A DNA stretch of 64,000 nucleotides from Halichondria panicea. Its lineage: Eukaryota > Porifera > Demospongiae > Suberitida > Halichondriidae. Below the pieces are notes generated by a model. That model was not told where the DNA came from, made no database searches, and saw only the letters and a program-made list of their open reading frames with translations. A program made the position numbers and the translations under genes. The stretch is taken from the NCBI RefSeq assembly GCF_963675165.1, contig NC_087377.1:16114518-16178517 (forward strand), given 5' to 3'. How positions within the stretch are numbered: position 1 is the stretch's first letter; each line of letters opens with the position of its first letter. Shown piece by piece: positions 52,071 to 61,585 of this stretch.

Positions 52071-52536
52071 AATTGTCACTATTGACTTTTATAATGCGTG
52101 ATGTCTATATACATATAGTTTTGCTCGTCATGCTATAGTAAACCTGTCAATTAATGTCAGGCTTGCTAAATAGCACCATTTTTTCATGAAATTTTACTAT
52201 AGAGCACCATTTTCTACAATCATGTTTTCGTTGTATTTATAAGAGTGACCCATAGAAATTCTCCACTTAGCTTCAATCCATGTGCATGTTTCCTATAATA
52301 CTAATTTTTGATAATTATAATAGGCACATTTTTGTGAGAGTTAGCTATAGCCGTACATAATTATAGTGGGTTATTTTCGGAAATCTTGTATCATAAACTA
52401 CGAAATTATTCTACCAAAAGATTCAACGTTTATGTAGACCATTGTTTTGTTTGTTTATGAATTGATAAATTTACTTGTGGTCAGGAAAATACCCTAGCTG
52501 GGGAAACTCCCTGGGGATTCTCAGCTGTATTGAAAA
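52071..52536. other. Intergenic region duplicated at 57170-57609
   Basis: Same sequence as the flank upstream of G11, including tgtcaggcttgctaaatagc and ttattttcggaaatcttgta. Marks a block duplication of receptor plus upstream fragment. Confidence 0.7.
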
Positions 52537-52690
52537 AACAGACCGATGCTTAAACTTGATGAGGAAGATGATCAGTCCTGTAAGGCTAAGGATATTGGAA
52601 ACAGTATCCAAGGGACAAAGTAAAATAATCCTAAGCCAGCATTATCTGACTTAATGCTTGGTGTCCAAACCCACACCCCAAGTGTATGTA
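52537..52690 (-). pseudogene. G9: receptor N-terminal/TM1 fragment
   Basis: About 150 bases matching TM1 and the N-terminal tail of the family, as in the fragment at 57622-57800 (LIIFLII-type sequence). Too short and broken to encode a receptor. Confidence 0.7.
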
Positions 52691-52762
52691 CTCGCATGAG
52701 CATACTAGCATGCAGACACCACTATAGTACATAATTAAATATATGCATGGTATTATATGAGC

Positions 52763-52868
52763 CAAGAGTAGATAAGAGTAAGAGTGTTGAACTGCTAGTA
52801 ACACCAATTTCCTGCTCCTGCGTCATTATGCCTCGAGGCGTAGCCGCACGAGGGATACGGTAAAGCTG

Positions 52869-52902
<34 letters not shown>

Positions 52903-53974
52903 TGTGTGTCTGTGTGTCTGTTCCAGCTGTAACTGCTCAACGGTTGCAATGCGACGAAAACTAACAGCTTCTATAGGCTTCTAGCCACGTTCTCTTGGAT
53001 TTTGATTCGTGGATTTGCAAACTAAAGCTTCTTTCTCGAGTTATGGCTAGTTTGACTCACATTGAAGGCTGTTGCAGTCTCTTCAGAATCTTTCATAGCA
53101 TCATCTGTCCGCACAAACTTTCTATTCAACATATGAGTTAGCCTTGCACTAAAGCGCTAGCTTTTTGTTAGCTACAATACTCAGAAAATATCTGTTAAAA
53201 CAGCTAGCTAGCAGTAGCCATTTGTGAAATTGATCTCTTTGGACACACCCTTTAATTATTCCTGTGTATGTAATGCGCATGCGCGCTCATTCCCCACGTG
53301 TGAGAAAATAATAATATCCAAGATCCAGATCCAGATCCTCCTGGCAGAATCATCTTTGTCTTGAAGGCCTGGTAAGCCACAAAACACTACCATATAACAA
53401 TATAGATAACAATATGCATGTACACAGGTCTTTTCTTCTTAGATATTATATACACTGAACTACAGATCTTGGAAGAATCAATTTTCTTCTTTCTTGAGGT
53501 CCTAGTAAGCCACATAATACAACAATAGATGCATGTAAATAAGTCTTTTCTTCTCAGTGACTTTATATAGATAAGCTAACTTTAATATAAAATTCATTAT
53601 AGAAACTAATATAACACTCTAATACTTTTCAGCGAAAGCAAAAACATGGCGAGAGGCATTAGCACAGCGCCAGCTTGAACACTAGTTACTTGATAGTAAT
53701 CAGTACTGATCAACACTTCCCAGAAACTGCACATGCTGTGATTGCACAGTTCAGTGCTACCAGGAGTGTATGAAGAGGAGTATCCAACTGTAGCAGTGTA
53801 AACCAGGTTCCGGTATGAGTATGTTATACACTCCTGGTGCTACAAACCACAGACCACAGTTTACTTAACAGCACTCATTAATTGAATAGTGACGACAGTG
53901 ATGACGCATGTCAAAGCAAATGCGGTTCCACGATTACTACAGCAGTTCAACACTCTTACTCTTATCTACTCTTG
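52763..53974. mobile_element. hAT-like non-autonomous transposon, 1.2 kb
   Basis: Perfect 33-bp terminal inverted repeats at 52764-52796 (aagagtagataagagtaaga...) and 53941-53973, extended to 34 by a C/G pair. The flanks carry tatgagc(c) on both sides, a 7-8 bp target duplication. The unfilled site is preserved at about 57875-57882 in the paralogous flank (tattatatgagcctatac). Ends beginning CAAGAG and a target duplication near 8 bp suggest the hAT superfamily. The interior has a (GT)n tract at about 52870-52902 and no transposase. Confidence 0.9.
53758..53840. repeat. Small inverted repeat inside the hAT-like element
   Basis: ccaggagtgtat pairs with atacactcctgg about 70 bases apart. Similar aggagtg palindromes occur near 8394 and 23436. 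Confidence 0.6.
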
Positions 53975-54439
53975 TATGAGCCTATACAATTAGCAGACAT
54001 GCACCACTATCTAATAATTGTGTCATCCTGAGAAAACACCAGGCATGCATATACATAGCCTCGAATCATGTATGCATGCACTGAACAGCATTTGACTGAC
54101 TGATGGATACCAGAGAAACATAATTATGAGAAACATGCATGTACACACAAAACAGATACCACACAGTACAAGTCAATAGGTTGAGCTATAGTTATACAAT
54201 GAATGTCTCCATGCAGTGATCGAGCTAATTTTGTGAATAGCTTAGAGGGTCAGGTCAGCCATTTTGTTTGGTATGATTATCTGATGCATTGCCAGGGTGA
54301 CACACGCTCCCCCGGGACCGGACTGTTTGATCAACTTCTATGATGTGATTGTAAGCGTGGTCACTTAGCATAGACGTTGGTGATATCTATCTCTTGTAAA
54401 AATACAGCTGCAGGCGAAACAATGAACACAAACAACAAT

Positions 54440-54690
54440 TTTTACCTGTCAATGAGCTAAGAATAAAAATGTTGTCTGTTGTAGCTGCTTGATTTTGATG
54501 CTGACAAAGATGGTCGGTGTGTTGTATAAGGGAAGCACTACAATGTTGTATCCAGGGACAAATTTTAAGTCTGCTTTGCATGTTTCTCGTTTTTTTAAAC
54601 AGCCTATAATATATAGCCTATATAAAAAAATTATAGTAAGCTCTTCATAAGAAATTGGTTTAGCTCATGCACTGCATGAACAGGTTCATT
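54440..54690 (-). pseudogene. G10: degraded receptor N-terminal fragment
   Basis: Weak remnants of the TM1 region and of the Met-start segment (gttcattgtgac flank at 54685). Multiple indels. Confidence 0.5.
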
Positions 54691-56146
54691 GTGACACCAT
54701 AGCTCAACCTATTGACTTGTACTGTGTTGTATATACATTATGCATATATAAAATAGTTTCTTTCTGTCAATGGTATGTTCCCAGAGGTATGTTCTGGTAT
54801 GTTTCTGGGTGTTATGTCGTGGTGTTTTTATCATAATTATGGTACCTGTTTTATAGTGTTTTCTCATGTGTTTCTCTGATACTTACATGACACATACACA
54901 TGTAATCATGTAATTATGTTGTTCAGTGGCGTCTGAATGCTCACTTGATTCTCTTGTATATCCATATAGTATCACGTACATGTTGTGTTTATTGGCGCCT
55001 GCTGGTGATTATTGTCATGTATGTGTGCATCTCCAGTACTCTCGGGGTGTGGGCTGAGTCATCCATCATTTATCTGGTATCTGACACACTTTTTGGGTGA
55101 CGTACGACCCCTTGGTACACGGAATGCACGGAACTTGAAAGTTTGGTGAATTCATGCATCCTGTGGTTGTAAGCACAGTAACTTAGCGTATATGCACATC
55201 CCTCTGAGTCAATATAATTATACTGTGCAGAAACAATTGTATGTAATAGACAAACATGCAGTTTAGCCTCGATCCCAAGCCGCACTTCCTTTGCATGAGG
55301 CCTGCCTGTTAAGGAGGGAGGCTAGAGCCAGTTATGAAGTTAGAAAATAACTGTGTTTTTATGTCTACGTCTTAATTATTTACATTTTTTGCACTTTTTA
55401 TGAGAATTATTGGATTTTTTAAGAGAATAATAGACACATTTTTCAAGAATTAAAGAATAGAATAATGGGTGAAAAAAAGCATAATTTATCAGGGCCTATC
55501 TGGTATCTGGCACACTTTTTGGGTGACACACAACCCCTTGGTACACGGGATGCACCGAACCTGAAAGTTTAGTCAATTTTCATTGTATCCTGTGGTTGTA
55601 AGCGCATGCAGTAAACACAATGAGCCACTTCAACATCGATCCCAGGCCACACAGGAATCAAACATTGCAAAAATCGATTTTAGGATTCAAAGAAAGATTA
55701 CGATAATCGATTCTGAGGTTTAATAAATACATAATCAATAAATTCAGCGGATTCGGCGTTCCCTAGGCGCAGTTATGAAGTTGGAAAACATTCTACCATT
55801 AATATTGCATGTGTTGACTAGTGTCGTAGAACATAACATAACATCATTTTGCACATGCACTTGTTGCATGTAAAAGTGGCCCATGCATGGAAAGTTTCCA
55901 CTTGGCAGAAAAGTTCTAAAAAAAAATATAGCTAGCTTTTATAATCAATAATTATGACATTTGCACCAAAAAACAAATCGCTTTTGATATTAATGGAGAT
56001 TGTAACATTGTATTTAGACCATTAATACTAAATAAACGTAGGTTGCACTTCGTGATAATAATTTATGTTCTATAATTAAAAGGTGATTGATAGCTCGCTC
56101 CATTCATTAATTCTCGTGTATTCAGAATCGTTTGTATAGAGCTTCA
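54691..56146. other. Intergenic region
   Basis: No intact gene. Contains a diverged tandem pair of blocks (atctggtatctgacacac at about 55073 and atctggtatctggcacac at about 55499), a cctcga hairpin at 55264-55324 and the receptor 3' flank block near 55870. Confidence 0.5.
55264..55324. repeat. cctcga hairpin, imperfect
   Basis: tagcctcgatcccaagccg at the left and ggagggaggcta at the right; arms partly degraded. Confidence 0.5.
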
Positions 56147-57169
56147 CTATTGCAAATGATGTGTACTGCATCTTTTCAGTTTGTTCTTGAGAATTTTAAT
56201 GGCCTTTCTCATTTCAGGGTTCCTCAAGATAGCTATGGAGTCCATTATCGGTAACAGTGTGTACAATTGTTCCAATAAGGATAAGACCAGCAACAAAGCT
56301 TCGGGTGGTTGAATTCCCAACGGAGCAAATATTATGTTGATCACAATGAATGCAAACACAGGTGGAATATTAACTCCAAAGAGCGAGAGAAATAGTGTGA
56401 AGAAAGTGATGTTTGCCTTTCGATCTCGTTTTCTTTGCTCTGTGTCTTCTTGTGTGCCTGAGGGTATGATTTGGTTTTGTATTTTCTTTGCTTTGATGAA
56501 TAGTGCTGTGTACATCACCATGGGGATGAAGCTACCCACTATCTGTCCTATTGCTATAATTACTATTGTGAGCAGTTGACAAAACTCAGAATTGGGGCAT
56601 CTCTTGTCAATGAAACTAGTGCATGCCCAAATATCTCGACTTAAACGAAAGCAACCAAGTATCGTTGGTAGCACTCCACTGATTGCAGATAATGCTAACA
56701 GTATCGAACATAGTATCAATATCACTTTCCTTCTGTGTCTGTCGTATCGAAAAGGCATGAAAACAGTGCAGAAACGATCGCAGACAAACACAAACATGAG
56801 CGAGCTACGAAGCTGGAAAATTAACGAGAATGCTCCACCATTGATATTACATGTGTGAAATCCAGTTGACCATTGTCCATCAATTGTAGAAATAATAGCT
56901 GAAGGCATAAAGATAAGCACATAAAAAAAATCAAGGATTGACACTTGTAGAGCCAAGAAAAATGTAGTCTGTTGTAGATGCTTGAATTTGATGATGAGGA
57001 AGATGATCAGTGCCGTAATACTTAAGGATATTGGAAATACTACAATGTTGTATCCAAGCACAAAGTACCGTAATCCCAAATCAGCATTGTCACTCAATTC
57101 TTGATTTCCAAACTGCCTAAGCTCTTCACAAGATTGGTTTAGCTCACTGGAGAAGTTCATAATTGTCAC
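56147..57169 (-). CDS. G11: rhodopsin-like 7TM receptor, intact
   Basis: Single exon, 340 aa, MTIMNFSSELNQSCEELRQF. All seven hydrophobic segments are present, with CDRFCTVFMPFRY, DKRCPNSEFC in loop 2, EQRKRDRKANITFF and RNPEMRKAI. Distinct TM2 (ILDFFYVLIFMP) and TM6 (FGVNIPPVFAFIVIN) sequences show it has diverged from G1, G3 and G7, useful if receptors have different ligands. Confidence 0.85.
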   Translation of the reverse strand: MTIMNFSSELNQSCEELRQFGNQELSDNADLGLRYFVLGYNIVVFPISLSITALIIFLIIKFKHLQQTTFFLALQVSILDFFYVLIFMPSAIISTIDGQWSTGFHTCNINGGAFSLIFQLRSSLMFVFVCDRFCTVFMPFRYDRHRRKVILILCSILLALSAISGVLPTILGCFRLSRDIWACTSFIDKRCPNSEFCQLLTIVIIAIGQIVGSFIPMVMYTALFIKAKKIQNQIIPSGTQEDTEQRKRDRKANITFFTLFLSLFGVNIPPVFAFIVINIIFAPLGIQPPEALLLVLSLLEQLYTLLPIMDSIAILRNPEMRKAIKILKNKLKRCSTHHLQ

Positions 57170-57609
57170 TATTGACTTTACAATTATAATGCGTGATGTC
57201 TATATACATAGTTTTGCTCGTCATGCTACAGTAAACCTGTCAATTAATGTCAGGCTTGCTAAATAGCACCATTTTTTCATTTTAAAGTAATGAAATTTTA
57301 CTATAGAGCTCTATTTTTAATGTATAATTAATTTTCTACAATCATGTTTTCGTTGTATTTATAAGAGTGACCCATAGAAATTCTCCACTTAGCTTCAAAC
57401 CATGTGCATGTTTCCTATAATAGGATTAATTAGTAGATTATACTGGCAACATTAATTTTTGATAGTTATAATAGGCACATTTTTGTGAGAGTTATAGCCG
57501 CACATAATTATAGTGGGTTATTTTCGGAAATCTTGTATCATAAACTACGAAATTATTCTACCAAAAGATTCAACGTCCTTTAACCATAATTATTGTCCAT
57601 TATATAAGT
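57170..57609. other. Upstream flank of G11
   Basis: AT-rich, duplicated at 52071-52536. No gene. Confidence 0.6.
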
Positions 57610-57800
57610 ACGAACAAAGAATCAACGATTGCTATAGACTTGTAGAGCCAAGAAAAACGTAGTCTGTTGTAGATGCTTGAACTTGATGATGAGGAAGATG
57701 ATCAGTCCTGTAAGGCTTAAGGATATTGGAAACAGTATCCAAGGGACAAAGTAAAATAATCCTAAGCCAGCATTGTCACTCAATGCTTGGTGTCCAAACC
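57610..57800 (-). pseudogene. G12: receptor N-terminal/TM1 fragment
   Basis: Encodes FGHQALSDNAGLGLFYF and SLTGLIIFLIIKFKH, then stops after the TM2 start. Upstream it lacks the MNxSSELNQSC segment. Its flank holds the empty site of the hAT-like element. Confidence 0.75.
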
Positions 57801-57966
57801 CACACCCCAAGTGTATACTCGCATGAGCATACCAGCATGCAGACACCACTATAGTTAAATATGTACGTGGTATTATATGAGCCTATACAAGACAAATAAA
57901 TTAGCAGACATACACCACTATCTAATAATTGTGTCATCCTGAGAAAACACCAGGCATGCATATACA

Positions 57967-58024
57967 TAGCCTCGAATCCACGCCAACTAAAATACGTATT
58001 TTAATCGGCGTGGATTCGAGGCTA
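57967..58024. repeat. cctcga hairpin, 58 bp, near perfect
   Basis: tagcctcgaatccacgcc pairs exactly with ggcgtggattcgaggcta. The loop aaaatacgtatttt is itself palindromic. In the paralogous copy at 54056-54070 only the left arm (agcctcgaatc) remains. Confidence 0.9.
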
Positions 58025-58215
58025 GCATATACACTGAACAAGTAACAGTAGCAGGCGAAAAGATAATTACGATCAAAACATGCATCAAGGATTTCCCCTT
58101 GTAATGTGGTATCAAAGCACGTAATCCTGCCAGCATTGTTGCTCAATTCTCGGTGTCTAAACAGTCTATATATAGATTGGTAATTGGTTTAGCTCACATG
58201 CAGGAGATGTTCATT
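58025..58215 (-). pseudogene. G13: degraded receptor N-terminal fragment
   Basis: Remnant of the N-terminal tail (complement of aatcctgccagcattgttgctcaattct) up to the Met-start flank at about 58213. No TM segments intact. Confidence 0.55.
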
Positions 58216-58857
58216 GTGACAAACTCTAACTATAAATTTGTACTGTGTGGTGTCTACGTATAGTTGCTTTATTGTTGCAGTAAACCTAATGCCTTCATAT
58301 TCAGGCTTGCTAAATACCACAATTTACATGCTCGCGTTGATTCCCCGCATAAGATTAATTTTAACTGGATGCACACTTGTTGCATGTAAAAGTGGTCCCT
58401 AGAAAATCTTCACTTTATTGGCAGGCAAGCTATATAAATTGGGTTAGTCTTACCTATTGTATGATGTGTGCCACTATTTCAATTTGTTCCAGAAAATAAT
58501 TTTACTGGCCTTCAGGCTTGCTAAGTATCACTATTTGCTCGTATAGTTGTATAGAGCTTAAAGTAGGAAACTAGCACAATTTTAACGATATTCTCGTTGC
58601 AGTTACAAGTGCCTCTTATAATAATAATTTCGTGTGGTTATTGCAAGTGTGTTTAAAGAATATTTCATGTCATCAATACAACAATAACTTTTGATTCGTA
58701 GCGCATGGTACAGTAAGTATATCAACAAATCAAACAATTATATATATACTTGTGTGACGTACCGTACTAAATACTCGTAGCTAGAAATATAAGAACGGTG
58801 ATTGGATAGCATAGTTATATTCGTGTGTTCAGACAGATTTGTACAGTTGTTTCACTG
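58216..58857. other. Intergenic region
   Basis: AT-rich. Contains flank motifs caggcttgctaaatacca (58303) and caggcttgctaagtatca (58514). No gene. Confidence 0.5.
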
Positions 58858-59863
58858 CTATTGATGTGTACTGCATCTTTTCAGAATGTTCTTAAGCATT
58901 TTAATGGCCTTTCTCATTTCAGGGTTCCTCATGATAGCTATGGAGTTCACTACTGGTAACAGTGAGTATAATACTTGCAATATGGATAAGACTAGTAGCA
59001 AAGCTTCGGGTGGTTGAATTCCCAACATTACAATGATAAATTCGATCACAAAGAATGCAAGCAAAGGTGGTATATTAACTACAATTAGGGCAAGAAAGAG
59101 TGTGAAAAAAGTTATGTTAGCCTTTCGATATCATTTTCTTTGTTCTGTGTCCTCTTGTGTGCCTAAAGGTATGATTTGGTTACGTACTATTTTTGCCTTG
59201 ATAAATAATGCTATGTACATCACCATGGGGACAAATCCACTCACTATCTGTCCTAGTGCTATCAGAAATATTCTGTTAAGCTGACAAAATTCGAAATTTG
59301 GGCATGTCTCGTCAACGGGACTGATGCATAGCCAAGCAACTCTATTGAAACTAAAGCAACCAAGTATCGTCGGTAGTGTTGCGCTGGTTAGAGATAGTGC
59401 CAGCACTGTCGAGCATAGTATCAATATCACTTTCCTTCTGTATCTGTTGTATCGGAATGGCCTGAAGACAATGAAAAAGCGATCGCAGACAAACACAAAC
59501 ATGAGCCAATTACGAAATTGTATAACAAACGATAGTACTCCACCAGTGATATTGCATGTGTGTAATCCAGTTGACCATTGTCCATCAATTGTAGAAATAA
59601 TAGCTGCAGGCATAACAATAAGTACGAAAAAAATCAAGGATTTCCACTTGTAGAGCTAAGAAAAATGTAGCCTGTTGCAGATGCTTGAATTTGATGATGA
59701 GGAAGATGATCAGTCCTGTAAGACTTAGAGACAATGGAAACAGTGCAATGTAGTATACAAGGGCAAAGTAACGTAATCTTAACTCAGCATTGTCACTCAA
59801 TTCTTGGTTTCCAAACAGCCTACGCTCTTCACAAGTTTGGTTTAGCTCATTGGAGATATTCAT
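58858..59863 (-). pseudogene. G14: 7TM receptor pseudogene
   Basis: Start MNISNELNQTCEERRLFG at 59863. A one-base change in an A-run near 59628 breaks the frame at TM2. The middle is open (CDRFFIVFRPFRY, DETCPNFEFC, TEQRK), then TGA replaces the codon after EQRK. TM6 and TM7 follow to RNPEMRKAI. At least two lesions. Confidence 0.85.
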
Positions 59864-60989
59864 TGTGACTATATTGAGTTTGATGTCTATATATATACGT
59901 AGTTTTGCTTAACGTCATTATTATAGTAAAACTTTTCGCGTAAAATAGCACCATTTTTTTTCAAAGTTGCTATATAGCGCCATTTTTAACTATAATTATT
60001 ATGTACTCGTTCATTCCAATGATTATTATAGCTCAACTACAAAATCATGTTCTCCGTTGTATGACAAGTCACCCATAGAAATTCTCTACTTGGGAAGTTA
60101 ACTCAAACCATGTAATTGAAATAATTGTATCCATATATATACATGCATCCAGCACAATTCTATCTAAGTGCTTCCCACAACAGACAACACATACACCGCA
60201 AACAACAAACAAAACAAAGATTTAAGTACATTACATGGGTTAATGGCTATTAACAGGAGCCCATAAACAAGAGAAAGAGCGGCTGACTACGGGGATCACG
60301 TTTCATAAGTGGCTATAATTATGACCGCATTTCCATATAATTATACAGAGTCACTAAGTGGTTGGAAATCCCTACACGTGTTATACGCAATACAGGGCTG
60401 CGGTTTGCAAGCACTTAGTTCCTTCCATACAAGGAAGTGCGGTTTCACCAGCGATTAAGAAACGTGATCCCTGAGTATATACGTTGAAGTTACCCGCTCC
60501 TTCTCTTATTTATGGGCTCCTGCTAATATAGGTCATTCTAAAATTTTGCACTAACGAAAATTACCTGCTATAGGTAATGAACGGTCTTAAGTATACTGGA
60601 ATGTAACCATTTGGCAAGTTTTAACGCATCCATGCACCTATCATGAAGTTTGCGCAATAAAACTAATAATTATAACATGACTGTGCATGTTTATAATAAT
60701 TTATACTGTTTAAATAGACAAGACATAATTGTGTTTGACCGTATATAATTAAAGTTGTTCTTTTTTTTGAAAACGAAGCACGACACACTGTCACATTATT
60801 TGACTGCATACATGCAGCTATATCGCATGTACATTTAGAGTGGACCATATAATTTATATAAACAATGTAACAATCGTGACAATTGCACACTAAACAGTAT
60901 AATCATGACTTAGTCTTGACTGTACACTTACTGTCTTAGATTAATGGGGTAATTATCACTTCCTCTCGTTTTTGACATCATATCAATGT
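59864..60989. other. Intergenic region with MITE
   Basis: AT-rich, no gene. MITE copy b lies at 60255-60521, followed by a short cgaaaattacctgctata repeat end near 60556. Confidence 0.6.
60255..60521. mobile_element. MITE copy b, 267 bp
   Basis: Second copy of the element at 49472-49741, ends aggagcccataaacaagag and ctcttatttatgggctcct, with conserved ggggatcacgtttc. Confidence 0.85.
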
Positions 60990-61200
60990 GTGTACAGCAC
61001 TGTGAGTAGTAATGTGAGTAATCCAAATGACCATTGTCCGTTAATAATAGCTGCAGGCAGGAATGTAAGTGCAAACAAAGAATCAATGATTGCCAAGAAG
61101 AATGTAGTCTGTTGTAGATGCTTGAACTTGATGATGAGGAAGATGATCAGTCCTGTAAGGCTTAAGGAAAATGGGAACAGTACAATGTCGTATCCATTGT
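60990..61200 (-). pseudogene. G15: receptor N-terminal fragment
   Basis: TM1-TM2 region remnant (complement of tgatgaggaagatgatcagtcctg, the LIIFLII segment) with internal deletions and no start. Lies just before the assembly gap. Confidence 0.65.
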
Positions 61201-61300
61201 GACTAGCTCGACCTAATGTCTTGACTTTTACTGTACGATGTTTACTTAGTAAACGTACTAATGTCCTTATAATTATAAACTGTCAATTCTTCAGGCTTGC

Positions 61301-61500
61301 NNNNNNNNNNNNNNNNNNNNNNNNNNNNNNNNNNNNNNNNNNNNNNNNNNNNNNNNNNNNNNNNNNNNNNNNNNNNNNNNNNNNNNNNNNNNNNNNNNNN
61401 NNNNNNNNNNNNNNNNNNNNNNNNNNNNNNNNNNNNNNNNNNNNNNNNNNNNNNNNNNNNNNNNNNNNNNNNNNNNNNNNNNNNNNNNNNNNNNNNNNNN
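61301..61500. other. Assembly gap (200 N)
   Basis: Exactly 200 undetermined bases. The true distance between the receptor array and the mannosidase gene is unknown, and the join may be a scaffold estimate. Confidence 1.
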
Positions 61501-61585
61501 AAACACGTACCTGTCAACCCAATTGACCAAGTAAAACCAGAGGCTGAGTATTTAATAAGAAACTGCTCACTCAGTACAGTACAGT

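Noticed and set aside
52860-52920. Repeat array resembling CRISPR or satellite
   Set aside because: It is a simple (GT)n tract; no spacer-repeat pattern is seen anywhere in the window, and the DNA is eukaryotic.
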